Positions 19,772 to 29,609 of a stretch of 64,000 nucleotides of DNA are shown in pieces. Source of the DNA: Roseateles oligotrophus (GTDB lineage Bacteria; Pseudomonadota; Gammaproteobacteria; Burkholderiales; Burkholderiaceae_C); assembly GCF_014204525.1 (NCBI RefSeq), contig NZ_JACHLP010000001.1, positions 744,001 to 808,000 of the forward strand, written 5' to 3'. The notes beneath the pieces are model-generated. The model was not told the origin of the DNA, ran no database searches, and saw only the letters and a program-made list of their open reading frames with translations. A program made the translations under genes and the position numbers. Position 1 is the stretch's first letter. Every line of letters begins with the position of its first letter.

Positions 19772-19893
19772 GGCCGCAGTGTGCACCATCCCGGCGGCCG
19801 GCGGGGGCGAATGCCGATCCGACAGCCGGCTCATGTAAAAATGCTGAATTGCCCGTCCGCCCAGCGGAACACCCAGAAAGAAGCAGGATCCTC

Positions 19894-20998
19894 ATGGACA
19901 TCGAACGCATCAACACCATCGGCACGACCCTGGCCGACCTGACAGCGCGTACTGACGCGCTAAGGGGGTATCTTTGACTACGACCGCAAAGCACTGCGAC
20001 TGAACGAAGTCAATGCCGCGCTGGAGAACCCCAGCGTCTGGAACGAACCCAAGCGCGCCCAGGAGTTGGGCCGCGAAAAGCGCACACTGGAAAACGTGGT
20101 CGGCACCATCGACCACCTCAGCAGCAATCTGGCCGACAGCGCCGAGCTGTACGAGATGGTCAAGGAAGAGCAGGACTTCGACGGCCTGGAGGCCATCGAG
20201 GGCGACGCCGCCAAGCTGCAGGAAATCGTCGAACAGCTGGAATTCCGCCGCATGTTCAACAACCCGGCCGACCCCAGCAACTGCTTCATCGACATCCAGG
20301 CCGGCGCCGGCGGCACCGAGGCCTGCGACTGGGCCGGCATGCTGCTGCGCCAGTACCTGAAGTATTGCGAGCGCAAGGGCTTCACCGCCACGTTGGAAGA
20401 CGAGACCGCCGGCGATGTGGCCGGCATCAAGAGCGCCACCATCAAGGTGGAGGGCGAGTATGCCTTCGGCCTCTTGCGCACCGAAACCGGCGTGCACCGC
20501 CTGGTGCGCAAAAGCCCCTTCGACAGCTCGGGCGGCCGCCACACCAGTTTTGCCTCGCTCTTCGTCTACCCGGAAATCGATGACTCGATCGAGATCGACA
20601 TCAACCCGGCCGATGTGCGCACCGACACCTTCCGTGCCAGCGGCGCCGGCGGCCAGCACATCAACAAGACCGACTCGGCCGTGCGCCTGACGCATATCCC
20701 GACCGGCATCGTCGTGCAATGCCAGGACGGCCGCAGCCAGCACAGCAACCGCGACGTGGCCTGGAAGCGCCTGCGCTCGCGCCTCTACGACCACGAAATG
20801 CGCAAGCGTGCCGAGGAGCAGCAAAAGCTGGAGGACACCAAGACCGATGTGGGCTGGGGTCATCAAATCCGTAGTTATGTGCTGGACCAAAGTCGCATCA
20901 AGGACTTGCGCACCAATTACGAAACTTCGGCCACACAAAAGGTTTTGGACGGCGATCTCGACCAGTTCATCACCGAAAGCCTGAAGCAAGGCGTCTGA
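19894..20998 (+). CDS. prfB: Peptide chain release factor 2 (needs +1 frameshift)
   Basis: RF2 releases peptides at UGA and UAA stops. Codons 1-27 read from ATG at 19894 to an in-frame TGA at 19975, and the remaining 340 residues are in the +1 frame. The second part has the SPF tripeptide anticodon ([11 protein letters not shown]) and the catalytic GGQ ([16 protein letters not shown]), which acts at the peptidyl transferase centre. The total is about 367 residues, normal length. The frame break is the known autoregulatory device of this gene, not a mutation. A terminator follows. Confidence 0.98.
19964..19978 (+). promoter_or_regulatory. Programmed +1 frameshift site of prfB
   Basis: An internal Shine-Dalgarno AGGGGG is followed by TAT, then CTT TGA C. 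When RF2 is scarce the ribosome slips from CTT into TTT-frame and continues at GAC. The layout is the classical conserved RF2 recoding signal. Confidence 0.97.
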
Positions 20999-21034
20999 GG
21001 CCACAAGCCTCACCCACCCGCCAACACCAGCAAC

Positions 21035-21062
21035 GCGGCGCTCACTGGCGCCGCCTTTTTTT
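21035..21062 (+). terminator. Terminator of prfB
   Basis: GCGGCG and CGCCGC form the stem around CTCACTGG, followed by seven T. Confidence 0.8.
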
Positions 21063-21083
21063 CACACCCCGAGGATGCCCGCC

Positions 21084-23780
21084 ATGCGTGAAGGCTCTGT
21101 CACTACTCTGATTCGCCGCGAAGACTATCAAGCACCCGCGTTCTGGATTCGCACCGTTGACCTGACCTTTGATCTGGACCCGGCCAAGACCCTGGTCACG
21201 GCCAAGATGCAGATAGCGCGCAACAGCGCCGTCGCCCATGGGCCCCTGCGCCTGCATGGCGAGGAGCTGAACCTCTTGCGCTGCCTGATCAATGGCGAGA
21301 GCGTCTCCTTCCGCCAGGAAGGGGCCGAGCTCATCATCGACAACGCGCCCGACGCCGACTTCGCCCTGGAGTTGCGCAACACCTGCGCGCCCGAGAAGAA
21401 CACCACGCTGAGCGGCCTCTACACCTCGGGCGGCAGCTTCTTCACCCAGTGCGAGGCCGAGGGCTTCCGCCGCATCTGCTACTTCCTGGACCGCCCCGAT
21501 GTGATGGCCGTCTACACCGTCACGCTGCGCGCCGACAAGGCCAAGTACCCGGTGCTGCTGAGCAATGGCAATCTGCTGGAGTCGGGCGATCTGGATGCCA
21601 CGCGCCACTTCGCCAAATGGCATGACCCCTTCCCCAAGCCTTCCTATCTGTTTGCCCTGGTGGCGGGCGATCTGGTGGCGCGCGAGCAGCGCGTTAGAAC
21701 CCGCGCGGGCAAGGACCATCTCTTGCAGGTCTATGTGCGCCGCGGCGATCTGGAGAAGACCGAGCATGCGATGAACTCGCTGATCGCATCGATGGTCTGG
21801 GACGAGGCCCGCTTCAAGCTGCCGCTGGATCTGGAGCGCTTCATGGTGGTCGGCGTGTCCGACTTCAATATGGGCGCGATGGAGAACAAGGGGCTGAACA
21901 TCTTCAACACCTCGGCCCTCTTGGCCTCGCCCGCCACCGCCACCGACACCGACTTCAACCGCATCGAGTCCATCGTCGCGCACGAGTATTTCCACAACTG
22001 GACCGGCAACCGCGTCACCTGCCGCGACTGGTTCCAGCTCTCGCTGAAAGAAGGCCTGACCGTCTTCCGCGACCAGGAATTCAGCATGGACATGGCGGGC
22101 TCACCCAGCGCCCGCGCCGTCTGCCGCATCGCCGATGTGCGCCAGCTGCGCGCCGCCCAGTTCCCCGAGGACTCCGGTGCCATGGCCCACCCCGTGCGAC
22201 CCGACAGTTATTCCGAGATCAATAACTTCTACACCGCCACCGTCTACGACAAGGGTTCGGAAGTGGTGCGCATGTACCAGACCCTGGTGGGCCGCGCCGG
22301 CTTCGAGAAAGGCATGAGCCTCTACTTCGAGCGCCACGACGGCCAGGCCGTGACCTGCGACGATTTCGCCCAAGCCATCGCCGACGCCAACCCCGGCTCC
22401 GCCCTGAGCCTGCGCCTGGAGGCCTTCAAGCGCTGGTACTCGCAGGCCGGCACGCCGCGCCTGCAGGCGCGTGGCGTGTATGACGCCGCCGCACAAACCT
22501 ACACGCTGAGCCTGACGCAGCACAACCCAGCCTCGCCTGGGCAAGAGCACAAGCTGCCCCAGGTGATCCCGGTGGCCTTGGGCCTGCTGAGCGAGCAGGG
22601 TCAGGTCTTGCCCCTGCAGCTACAAGGCTCGACCGAAGTTTCGAACGAACAAGTGCTGGTGCTGGAAGAGGCGCAGCAGAGCTTTGTCTTCGTGGGTGTG
22701 GCGAGCGAGCCCGTGCCCTCGCTGCTGCGCGGCTTCTCGGCCCCGGTGCTGCTGGACGACGGCCTGACGGACGCGCAACTGCTGGTGCTGCTGCAGCACG
22801 ATGTGGATGCCTTCAACCGCTGGGAAGCCGGCCAGCGCCTGGCGCTGAACCGCATCCTGGCGGCCGTGCGCAGCGGCACACCCTTGCAGCTGGACGGCGC
22901 CTTCATCCAAGCCATGCGCGCCGTGCTGCGCCACCCCGAGCTGGACGCTGCCTTCAAGGAAATCGCCCTGACCCTGCCAGGCGAGGCCTATATCGCCGAG
23001 CAGCTGGCCGTGGTGGACCCACAAGCCATCCACGCCGCCGTCGAGGCCGCCCAGGTGCAACTGGCCGCCGCCCTGCGCGAGGACTGGATCACCGCCTTCG
23101 AGGCCAACCAGATCCAGGGCGGCTACACGCCCGACCCGGTCTCCAGCGGCAAGCGCGCCCTGGCCAATCTGGCCCTGAGCATGCTGGTGCTGGACGCGCA
23201 AAAGTCGGGCGACACCGTCTGGCCCGGCCGCGCCTACCAGCGCTTCAAGGACGCCGGCAATATGACCGAGCGCTTGGGCGCTCTCGCTGCCCTGGTGAAC
23301 GCCCATGCCGAGCTGGCTGAAGCCGCGCTGGCCCGCTTCCACGAGCTGTTCAAGGACGACGCCCTGGTCATCGACAAATGGTTCGCCCTGCAAGGCCGCA
23401 CACCCGAGAAAGACGGCCGCAGCTTTGCCCGCGTGCGCCAGTTGCTGCAGCACCCCGACTTCACGCTGAAGAACCCGAATCGCGCGCGCAGCCTGATCTT
23501 CTCGCTGTGCATGTTCAACCCGGCCGCCTTCCACCGCGCCGATGCGGCGGGTTATGTGTTCTGGGCCGAGCAGGTGCTGGCCCTGGACGCCATCAACCCG
23601 CAAGTGGCCGGCCGCCTGGCCCGTGTGATGGACCGCTGGAACGTGCTGGCCGAACCCTATCGCAGCGCGGCCCTGCTGGCCGTGCAGCGCGTGGCCGCCA
23701 AGCCCGATCTCTCGCCCGATGTGCGCGAGATCATCACGCGCGCGCTGGCCTCGGCCCCTGTACAAACCTTGGAGTCCTAA
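21084..23780 (+). CDS. pepN: Aminopeptidase N (M1 family)
   Basis: This cytoplasmic zinc exopeptidase removes N-terminal residues from peptides. The 898-residue protein has the substrate-anchoring GAMEN motif ([10 protein letters not shown] near residue 262). The zinc site is [29 protein letters not shown] near residue 298, with both His and the downstream Glu. The helical C-terminal domain of the E. coli-type PepN is complete. The second ATG (21084) is preferred because GAGG stands nine bases before it, while the ATG three codons earlier touches that site. fbp follows after four bases, so the two are co-transcribed. Confidence 0.96.
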   Translation: MREGSVTTLIRREDYQAPAFWIRTVDLTFDLDPAKTLVTAKMQIARNSAVAHGPLRLHGEELNLLRCLINGESVSFRQEGAELIIDNAPDADFALELRNTCAPEKNTTLSGLYTSGGSFFTQCEAEGFRRICYFLDRPDVMAVYTVTLRADKAKYPVLLSNGNLLESGDLDATRHFAKWHDPFPKPSYLFALVAGDLVAREQRVRTRAGKDHLLQVYVRRGDLEKTEHAMNSLIASMVWDEARFKLPLDLERFMVVGVSDFNMGAMENKGLNIFNTSALLASPATATDTDFNRIESIVAHEYFHNWTGNRVTCRDWFQLSLKEGLTVFRDQEFSMDMAGSPSARAVCRIADVRQLRAAQFPEDSGAMAHPVRPDSYSEINNFYTATVYDKGSEVVRMYQTLVGRAGFEKGMSLYFERHDGQAVTCDDFAQAIADANPGSALSLRLEAFKRWYSQAGTPRLQARGVYDAAAQTYTLSLTQHNPASPGQEHKLPQVIPVALGLLSEQGQVLPLQLQGSTEVSNEQVLVLEEAQQSFVFVGVASEPVPSLLRGFSAPVLLDDGLTDAQLLVLLQHDVDAFNRWEAGQRLALNRILAAVRSGTPLQLDGAFIQAMRAVLRHPELDAAFKEIALTLPGEAYIAEQLAVVDPQAIHAAVEAAQVQLAAALREDWITAFEANQIQGGYTPDPVSSGKRALANLALSMLVLDAQKSGDTVWPGRAYQRFKDAGNMTERLGALAALVNAHAELAEAALARFHELFKDDALVIDKWFALQGRTPEKDGRSFARVRQLLQHPDFTLKNPNRARSLIFSLCMFNPAAFHRADAAGYVFWAEQVLALDAINPQVAGRLARVMDRWNVLAEPYRSAALLAVQRVAAKPDLSPDVREIITRALASAPVQTLES

Positions 23781-23784
23781 GACC

Positions 23785-24798
23785 ATGACCCGACGCATCA
23801 GCCTGACCCAGTATCTGATCGAACAACAGCGCCAGCACGGCCACATCCCGCAGGAGCTGCGCCTCCTGATCGAGGTGGTGGCGCGCGCCTGCAAGCGCAT
23901 CGCCATCAGCGTCAACAAGGGCGCGCTCGGCGAGGTGCTGGGCACGGCGGGCAGCGAGAACGTGCAAGGCGAGGTGCAGAAGAAGCTGGACATCATCGCC
24001 AACGAGGTGCTGATCGAGGCCAACGAATGGGGCGGCCATCTGGCGGCCATGGCCTCGGAGGAGATGGAAGGCATTTACCTCGTGCCCAACCGCTTCCCCC
24101 AGGGCGAATACCTCTTGATGTTCGACCCGCTGGACGGCTCCTCCAATATCGACGTCAACGTCAGCATCGGCACCATCTTCTCGGTCTTGAAAAAGCCCGA
24201 AGGCTCGGTGGGTGTCAGCGAGGCCGACTTCCTGCAGCCCGGCACGGCCCAGGCCGCCGCCGGTTACTGCGTCTACGGCCCGCAAACCACCCTGGTGCTG
24301 ACCGTGGGCGACGGCGTGGTGATGTTCACGCTGGACCGCGAGCAAGGCTCTTTCGTGCTGACCGAGGACGAGGTCAAGATCCCCGAGGACACCAAGGAGT
24401 TCGCCATCAATATGTCGAATATGCGCCACTGGGACGCCCCGATGAAGCGCTATATCGACGAATGCCTGGCCGGCAGCACGGGGCCGCGCGGCAAGGACTT
24501 CAATATGCGCTGGATCGCCTCCATGGTGGCCGATGTGCATCGCATCCTGACCCGTGGCGGCGTCTTCATGTACCCCTGGGACAAGCGCGAACCAGGCAAG
24601 GCCGGCAAGCTGCGCCTGATGTACGAGGCCAATCCCATGGCCTTCCTGGTCGAGCAGGCCGGCGGCGCGGCCAGCAACGCCCGCCAGCGCATCATGGAGA
24701 TGCAACCCAGCCAGTTGCACGAGCGCGTGGCCGTGGTGCTGGGTTCCAAGAACGAAGTGGAGCGCGTCACGCGCTATCACCTCGAAGCCAAGTCATAA
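23785..24798 (+). CDS. fbp: Fructose-1,6-bisphosphatase class 1
   Basis: It hydrolyses fructose-1,6-bisphosphate to fructose-6-phosphate in gluconeogenesis. The 337-residue sequence has the metal-binding signature [22 protein letters not shown] near residue 112. It also has [19 protein letters not shown] and, near residue 273, the substrate-binding stretch [25 protein letters not shown] lies ten bases upstream of the ATG. The gene begins four bases after pepN. The operon then runs into the tRNA-Thr gene. Confidence 0.97.
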   Translation: MTRRISLTQYLIEQQRQHGHIPQELRLLIEVVARACKRIAISVNKGALGEVLGTAGSENVQGEVQKKLDIIANEVLIEANEWGGHLAAMASEEMEGIYLVPNRFPQGEYLLMFDPLDGSSNIDVNVSIGTIFSVLKKPEGSVGVSEADFLQPGTAQAAAGYCVYGPQTTLVLTVGDGVVMFTLDREQGSFVLTEDEVKIPEDTKEFAINMSNMRHWDAPMKRYIDECLAGSTGPRGKDFNMRWIASMVADVHRILTRGGVFMYPWDKREPGKAGKLRLMYEANPMAFLVEQAGGAASNARQRIMEMQPSQLHERVAVVLGSKNEVERVTRYHLEAKS

Positions 24799-24832
24799 GC
24801 ACAAAAAACAGTGCTAGAATCTTAGGCTTGAT

Positions 24833-24908
24833 GCCGGTGTAGCTCAGTCGGTAGAGCAGCTCATTCGTAATGAGAAGGTCGGGTGTTCGATTCATCTCTC
24901 CGGCACCA
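24833..24908 (+). tRNA. tRNA-Thr (anticodon CGT)
   Basis: The 76-base gene includes an encoded CCA. The D-arm (AGCTCAGTCGGTAGAGC), anticodon arm (CTCATTCGTAATGAG) and T-arm (GGGTG TTCGATT CATCT, with G-T pairs) all fold. The acceptor stem GCCGGTG/CTCCGGC has one T-T mismatch. A possible -10 TAGAAT lies at 24815-24820, just after fbp. Confidence 0.95.
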
Positions 24909-24920
24909 TCAACAAAAACG

Positions 24921-24954
24921 CAAAGCCCAGTCCGCAAGGTCTGGGCTTTGTCGC
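24921..24954 (+). terminator. Terminator-like hairpin after tRNA-Thr
   Basis: CAAAGCCCAG and CTGGGCTTTG form a perfect 10-base stem, but only a short T tract is present (inside the stem). Confidence 0.55.
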
Positions 24955-24966
24955 ATCTGCAAGCCC

Positions 24967-25359
24967 ATGCCGACAAGCCTTCTCCCTCCCCTGCTGATGA
25001 GTGAGCCCGCACGCCGCGGCTGGCGCTGGGCAGGCTTGGCTCTGCTCTGCCTCATCAGCTATCTGGCGCTCAGCCCCGCGCCGCCCAAAAGCCTGGACAC
25101 CGGCTGGGACAAGGCCAATCACCTGCTGGCCTTCGCCGCGCTGGCTTTCTGCGGCTTCTGGTCTTTGCAAACGCCCAAGCAAAGGCTGCTGGGCCTGCCG
25201 CTGGGCCTGCTGGCCTATGGCGGAGCCATCGAGCTGATTCAGTTCTTTGTGCCGGGGCGCTCCTGCGAATGGGCCGACCTCGGCGCCGACAGCATAGGCA
25301 TTGCCTTAGGCCTCTTGCTGGCCGGCCTGGCCTGGCGGTGGCTGCGCCGCTCAAGCTAA
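24967..25359 (+). CDS. VanZ-like membrane protein
   Basis: The 130-residue protein has four hydrophobic helices. LDTGWDKANHLLAFAALAFCGFWSL and GLLAYGGAIELIQFFVPGRSCEWADLGADSIGIALG hold the conserved D-K-..-H and E-Q-..-R-..-D-..-D-..-N/G pattern of the VanZ/YoaI superfamily. Most such proteins outside enterococci are not resistance determinants, and the role here is unknown. ATG at 24997 is an alternative start. The stop codon's last base is the first base of an intergenic palindromic repeat. Confidence 0.78.
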   Translation: MPTSLLPPLLMSEPARRGWRWAGLALLCLISYLALSPAPPKSLDTGWDKANHLLAFAALAFCGFWSLQTPKQRLLGLPLGLLAYGGAIELIQFFVPGRSCEWADLGADSIGIALGLLLAGLAWRWLRRSS

Positions 25360-25520
25360 GAACTTATCCGCAAATAGCCGGGGTCGGCTGGCGGACGCTT
25401 TGAACGCATGGCTGCGTTACAAATCCTCGCGATACCCCCGGGTATCGCTGTGGTTTGCGCCTTGCCCTGCGCCCAAATCGCCTCGCCATCCTCAACCCTG
25501 CTATTTACGGACAAGTTCTA
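25359..25520. repeat. Palindromic intergenic repeat touching the VanZ stop codon
   Basis: The end 25359-25377 (AGAACTTATCCGCAAATAG) matches the reverse complement of 25501-25520 at 17 of 19 positions. The centre is the hairpin GCGATACC-CCCG-GGTATCGC (25429-25448). It has no coding potential. Its architecture, long imperfect ends plus a central strong hairpin, is like the elements at 8316 and 9231, but the sequence is different. Confidence 0.72.
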
Positions 25521-26004
25521 AGGGCCAGGTTCGGAAAAGAGCCGCGAGCGGTCCCGCATTGGTGTTGAGACCGCCCGCGCTGCAACGAGGAGCTTGAGAT
25601 TTCCAAGCGAAGGCTCGACACCGCGCCAGGCCTTGTTTGCCTCGCACCACATCCTGGCCAACGCCCTGAGGCGTTTCGCAACGCCTCTCTGTGCGCACAG
25701 ATTAGCCGAGTTCCCGCGCGGCGCCAGCCCCCCTCGCCAGGCCCCAAACGCCGCCGCGGCTGTCGCGCGCAGGCATCGTGTTACCTTTTTTAACCCGGGC
25801 GAGGCGAGCCTCCAGGCCCGGCGCTCACGGGGCCTGGCGCACAAGCCAGCCAAGGTCGAGCGAAACCCCCAATCGCCAGCAGCCAGCCCTGCCCCCGAGA
25901 ATCCACGCAAGGCTTCTTCGGGCACTCCCGTGACTTACACAAACTCACCAAAGTCCAACAAATCCAAAGGCGAAGGAGGAGGGACGCAGGGCAGGATCCA
26001 TCGC
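25521..26004. other. Long gap (484 bases) before the sugar-binding protein gene
   Basis: I see no supported gene here. Frames are open on both strands, but the residues are Arg/Ala/Pro-rich and without ribosome sites. It must hold the promoter for the downstream three-gene sensory operon; a purine-rich stretch AAGGAGGAGGGA lies at 25973-25984, about 20 bases before the ATG. Confidence 0.5.
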
Positions 26005-27324
26005 ATGTCTGCTCTCGCCGCGATCGCTCTGGGTGCGCTGAGCACGCCCTTGGCCTCGGCCGCGCCCGCGGGTGCCGGCGAGGGCAATGGCGAACTCAAT
26101 GTGCTGCATTGGTGGACCTCGGCCAGCGAGCGGGCGGCCGCCGACCATGTGGCCGCACGCATGGCCGAGATGGGCCTGCGCTGGGTCGATGGCGCGGTGG
26201 CCGGCGGCGGCGGTGGCGCCGCCATCAAGGTGCTGAACGAGCGCACCCTGCGCCGCATGGGGCCCAAGGTGGCCCAGCTCAATGGCCAGTCGATGAGCGA
26301 ATGGGCGGGCATGGGCCTGCTGCTGGAACTGGACGGCGTGGCGCAGCGCCGCGGCTGGGCCCGCACCATGTTTCCCCAGGTGATGGAGCAGGTGACGGTG
26401 CGCGAGCATGTGGTGGCCGCGCCCATGGGCATCCATCGCATCAACAATCTCTATCTCAACAAGGCGGTGTTCCGCCGCCTGAAGATCGAGCTGCCCAGCG
26501 ACTGGGCCGGGCTGGAGAAAGCCGCCGCGGCCTTGCGCGCGGCCGGCGTGACGCCGGTGGCTTTCAGCGACGAGCCCTGGCAGGTGGCCACGGTGTTCGA
26601 GGCCTTGCTGCTGGGCGAGGCCGGGCCGGCCCTGTACCGCCGCATGATGGTGCAGCAAGATGTGCAGGCCTTTGACGACCCGGCCTTGGAGCGCGCCTTC
26701 AAACGCCTGCGGGCCTGGCGCAATCTTTCGCTGCCCAGTCTTGCCAACGCCGGCGGCCAGACGGTGGGCGAACGGCCCTGGACCGAGCTGGTGGCCGACT
26801 TCGCCGCCGAGCGCTCGGCCATGCTCATCATGGGCGACTGGGCGCGCGGCGAGCTGGGCAGCCTGGGCCTGGAGGGCGGGCGCGACTTTGACTGCAAGGC
26901 CGTGCCGGGCTCGGCGCAAGCCCATCTCTACAGCATCGACACCCTGGCCATGCTGGCTGGCAACACCGCCTCGCAGGCCGACCAGGAGAAGATGGCCGAG
27001 CTGCTGGGCGGCGCCGCCCTGCAGCTGGGCTACAACCGCATCAAGGGCTCGGTGCCGGTGCGCCGCGATGTGCCGGTGGACGAACTCGATATGTGCGCGC
27101 AGCAGTCCTTCCGCCTCTTCGCCAACCCCGGCACGCCGCGCGTGCCCAGCCTGGTCCACCGCATGGCCTTCGGCGAGGTGGGCAAAAACGCCATCATCGA
27201 GACGGTGCACCGCTTCGCCCTGGACCCCAACCAGACGCCCGCCGCCGCCCAGCGCAAGCTGCAAGGCCTGCTGCGCGCGCTCAGCCCCAAGACCAACACT
27301 TCTGCGAAAGCCGCCTCCTCATGA
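26005..27324 (+). CDS. Sugar ABC-type periplasmic solute-binding protein
   Basis: The 439-residue protein has a signal peptide (MSALAAIALGALSTPLASAA). It then reads GELNVLHWWTSASERAAADHVAARM, the start of the CUT1 glucose/oligosaccharide-binding family (GtsA-like). VVAAPMGIHRINNLYLNKAVFRRL and AERSAMLIMGDWARGEL are further family marks. No permease or ATPase genes are nearby. Instead its stop overlaps the start of a response regulator (ATGA). This suggests the protein binds sugar in the periplasm and presents it to the adjacent histidine kinase, not to a transporter. An upstream extension of the frame is not supported. Confidence 0.85.
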   Translation: MSALAAIALGALSTPLASAAPAGAGEGNGELNVLHWWTSASERAAADHVAARMAEMGLRWVDGAVAGGGGGAAIKVLNERTLRRMGPKVAQLNGQSMSEWAGMGLLLELDGVAQRRGWARTMFPQVMEQVTVREHVVAAPMGIHRINNLYLNKAVFRRLKIELPSDWAGLEKAAAALRAAGVTPVAFSDEPWQVATVFEALLLGEAGPALYRRMMVQQDVQAFDDPALERAFKRLRAWRNLSLPSLANAGGQTVGERPWTELVADFAAERSAMLIMGDWARGELGSLGLEGGRDFDCKAVPGSAQAHLYSIDTLAMLAGNTASQADQEKMAELLGGAALQLGYNRIKGSVPVRRDVPVDELDMCAQQSFRLFANPGTPRVPSLVHRMAFGEVGKNAIIETVHRFALDPNQTPAAAQRKLQGLLRALSPKTNTSAKAASS

Positions 27325-28037
27325 ACCGGACCATCCTCATCGTCGACGATGACCAGAAGATCCGCAGCCTGCTCAAGACCTATCTGGAGAAGAACCAGTA
27401 CGAGGTGCTGCTGGCCCACGACGGCGCCAGCTTCCTGGCCGAGTTCGAGCGCCACAAAGACATCATCAGCCTGTGCATCCTCGACGTCATGCTGCCCGAC
27501 ACCGAGGGCTTCGCCCTGTGCCAGTCGGTGCGGCGCCGCTCCGATGTGCCCGTCATCATGCTGACCGCCAGCGCCGAGGAGACCGACCGCATCGTCGGCC
27601 TGGAGCTGGGCGCCGACGACTACATCGGCAAGCCCTTCAACCCGCGCGAGCTGCTGGCCCGCATCAAGGCCATCCACCGCCGCTCCGGCCAGGAGCGCGC
27701 CCAGGCGCCGCGTTACTTCCGCTTCAACGGCTTTTGCCTGGACGTGCTGGAGCGCAGCCTGATCGCCCCCGACGGCGAGGCCTCGGCCCTGTCCGGCATG
27801 GACTTCCAGCTGCTCAAGCTGCTGGTGGAACACCCCGGCGAGGTGCTGGACCGCAGCCGCCTGGCCGAGGTCACGCGCGGCCGCGACCTGGGCCCGCTGG
27901 ACCGCTCGCTGGACGTGCAGGTCAGCCGCCTGCGCCAGCGCCTGCAGGACGATGGCAAGCAGCCGGCCCTGATCAAGACCGTGCGCGGATCGGGTTATGT
28001 CTTCGCCACCACGGTGAGCGCCAGCCATGCCCTCTGA
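27321..28037 (+). CDS. OmpR-family two-component response regulator
   Basis: The 238-residue regulator has a receiver domain with acidic pair DDD near residue 9, the phospho-acceptor Asp in LCILDVMLPDTEGF near 55, Thr/Ser in IMLTAS and Lys in IGKPFNPREL near 105. The C-terminal winged-helix domain ends LIKTVRGSGYVFA. Its start overlaps the binding-protein stop by four bases, and its end overlaps the kinase start by 11. The likely target is the facing TonB receptor/MFS operon; this is inferred from position. Confidence 0.95.
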   Translation: MNRTILIVDDDQKIRSLLKTYLEKNQYEVLLAHDGASFLAEFERHKDIISLCILDVMLPDTEGFALCQSVRRRSDVPVIMLTASAEETDRIVGLELGADDYIGKPFNPRELLARIKAIHRRSGQERAQAPRYFRFNGFCLDVLERSLIAPDGEASALSGMDFQLLKLLVEHPGEVLDRSRLAEVTRGRDLGPLDRSLDVQVSRLRQRLQDDGKQPALIKTVRGSGYVFATTVSASHAL

Positions 28038-29541
28038 GGCCGCGGCCAGGGCCTGGCGCCGCCCTGCCCTGGCCTTCTGGTTCGACAGCCTGCAAGGCCG
28101 CTTCACCCTGGCCATGCTGGGGGGCTTGCTGGTGGTGCAGTTGCTGGTCAATCTGCTCTGGTACCGGCAGACCGAGCAGCGCACCCGCCACCAGGCCGAG
28201 CTGGCCGCCCACCATGTGGCCACCGGCGTGCTGGGCGCCTTGCGGGCCCTGCGCGAGCTGCCCGTGGCCTACCGGCCGCTGGTGATCGAGCAGCTGCGCA
28301 CCATGGGCGGCACCCGCTTTCTGGTGTTTCTGAACAAGGCCCAGGTGCCCATCCAGGGCCTGGCCGGCCTGCCGCTGGCGCGTTCGGTCGAGGCCATTGT
28401 GCTGCGCGAGCTGCGCGCCCAGCTGGCCCCGGCCACCCAGCTGAGCGTGACCCTGGCCTCGCCCCAGGGGCTCAAGGTGGGCCCCGGCGGCGCCCTGCTG
28501 GCCGAGCTGCCCGACAGCTGGGTCGACCCCTCCTTGCTGAGCAGCGAGCGCCCGGCGCCCTTTCTGGTCGTGCAGGCCGAGACCGAGCCGGGTCAGTGGA
28601 TCTACCTGACCAGTGCCATGCCCGACCCCTATTTTCTGGAGCAGCTGGAGTTCTTCACCTGGCAGCGCCTGGCCCCGCAGCTGATGACGCTGGGCCTGGC
28701 CCTGGTGCTGACGCTGATCGCGGCCCGCACCCTGACCCGGCCGCTGCGCGGTCTGAGCCGGGCCGCCGCCCTGGTGGGGCGGCGCACCGCGCCCAAGCCC
28801 TTGCTGGTCAGCGGCACCTCGGAGGTGCGGCGGGCCATCCAGGCCTTCAACGAGATGCAGGAGCGCATCCGCCGCTACCTGAGCGACCGCGAGCGCCTGT
28901 TCGCCTCCATCTCGCATGATTTGCGCACCCCCATCACCCGGCTGCGCCTGCGCAGCGAGCTGCTGGACGACACCGCCGTGCAGGACGAGTTCCACGAAGA
29001 CCTGGACGAGCTGGACATGATGGTCAAGACCGCCCTGCAAATCGTCAAGGACACCGATATCCACGAGAACCGCGTGCCGGTGCGCATCGATCTGGTGCTG
29101 CAGAAAATGGTGCGCGACGCCCGCATGGCCGGCCAGCACATCGAGTTGAACGACCGGCCGCTGACGGTCTTCGGCAAGCCGCTGGCCCTCAAGCGGGCCC
29201 TGGGCAATCTGCTGGACAACGCCATGTTCTACGGCAATGGCGCCGGCCAGAACAAGGCCGAGCTGAGCATGTGCGAAGGCGAGCCGGGCAGCCCGGAGGA
29301 GGGTCAGGTCTTGCTGACCGTGCGCGACCACGGCCCCGGCGTGCCCGAGAGCGCCCTGACCCAGCTGGGCCAGCCCTATACCCGGCTGGACCACGGCACC
29401 CGGCTGCGCGAGGACGGCCTGGGCCTGGGCCTGTCCATCGTGCGCGATATCGTCGCCGACCACCAGGGCAGCATGAGTTTTCGCAACCACCCGCTGGGGG
29501 GCTTCGAGGTCAGGCTGGCCCTGCCAAGCCGCGCGAATTAA
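28027..29541 (+). CDS. Sensor histidine kinase
   Basis: The 504-residue inner-membrane kinase has a transmembrane helix near residues 28-46 (FTLAMLGGLLVVQLLVNLLW) and a periplasmic domain of about 160 residues. A second helix lies near 218-236 (LMTLGLALVLTLIAA), followed by HAMP. The phospho-acceptor motif is SISHDLRTPITRLRLRSELL near 298. The ATP lid boxes are NLLDNAMFYG (N), DHGPGVP (G1) and DGLGLGLSIV (G2). The periplasmic domain is the natural docking site for the co-encoded sugar-binding protein. The codons for EGQVLL carry one copy of the repeated 13-mer. Confidence 0.95.
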   Translation: MPSEAAARAWRRPALAFWFDSLQGRFTLAMLGGLLVVQLLVNLLWYRQTEQRTRHQAELAAHHVATGVLGALRALRELPVAYRPLVIEQLRTMGGTRFLVFLNKAQVPIQGLAGLPLARSVEAIVLRELRAQLAPATQLSVTLASPQGLKVGPGGALLAELPDSWVDPSLLSSERPAPFLVVQAETEPGQWIYLTSAMPDPYFLEQLEFFTWQRLAPQLMTLGLALVLTLIAARTLTRPLRGLSRAAALVGRRTAPKPLLVSGTSEVRRAIQAFNEMQERIRRYLSDRERLFASISHDLRTPITRLRLRSELLDDTAVQDEFHEDLDELDMMVKTALQIVKDTDIHENRVPVRIDLVLQKMVRDARMAGQHIELNDRPLTVFGKPLALKRALGNLLDNAMFYGNGAGQNKAELSMCEGEPGSPEEGQVLLTVRDHGPGVPESALTQLGQPYTRLDHGTRLREDGLGLGLSIVRDIVADHQGSMSFRNHPLGGFEVRLALPSRAN

Positions 29542-29609
29542 CAGCTACTTAAAACTCGCCAGCTGCTGGCGCTGGCCGGGGAACTGCTCCAACAGCCAGC
29601 CGCCATCAT

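Noticed and set aside
19894..19977. Short ORF ending in TGA read as a broken prfB
   Set aside because: The TGA is the conserved programmed frameshift signal of RF2, so the gene is intact.
25594..26004. N-terminal extension of the sugar-binding protein
   Set aside because: The extra 137 codons would bury the signal peptide and have no family likeness.
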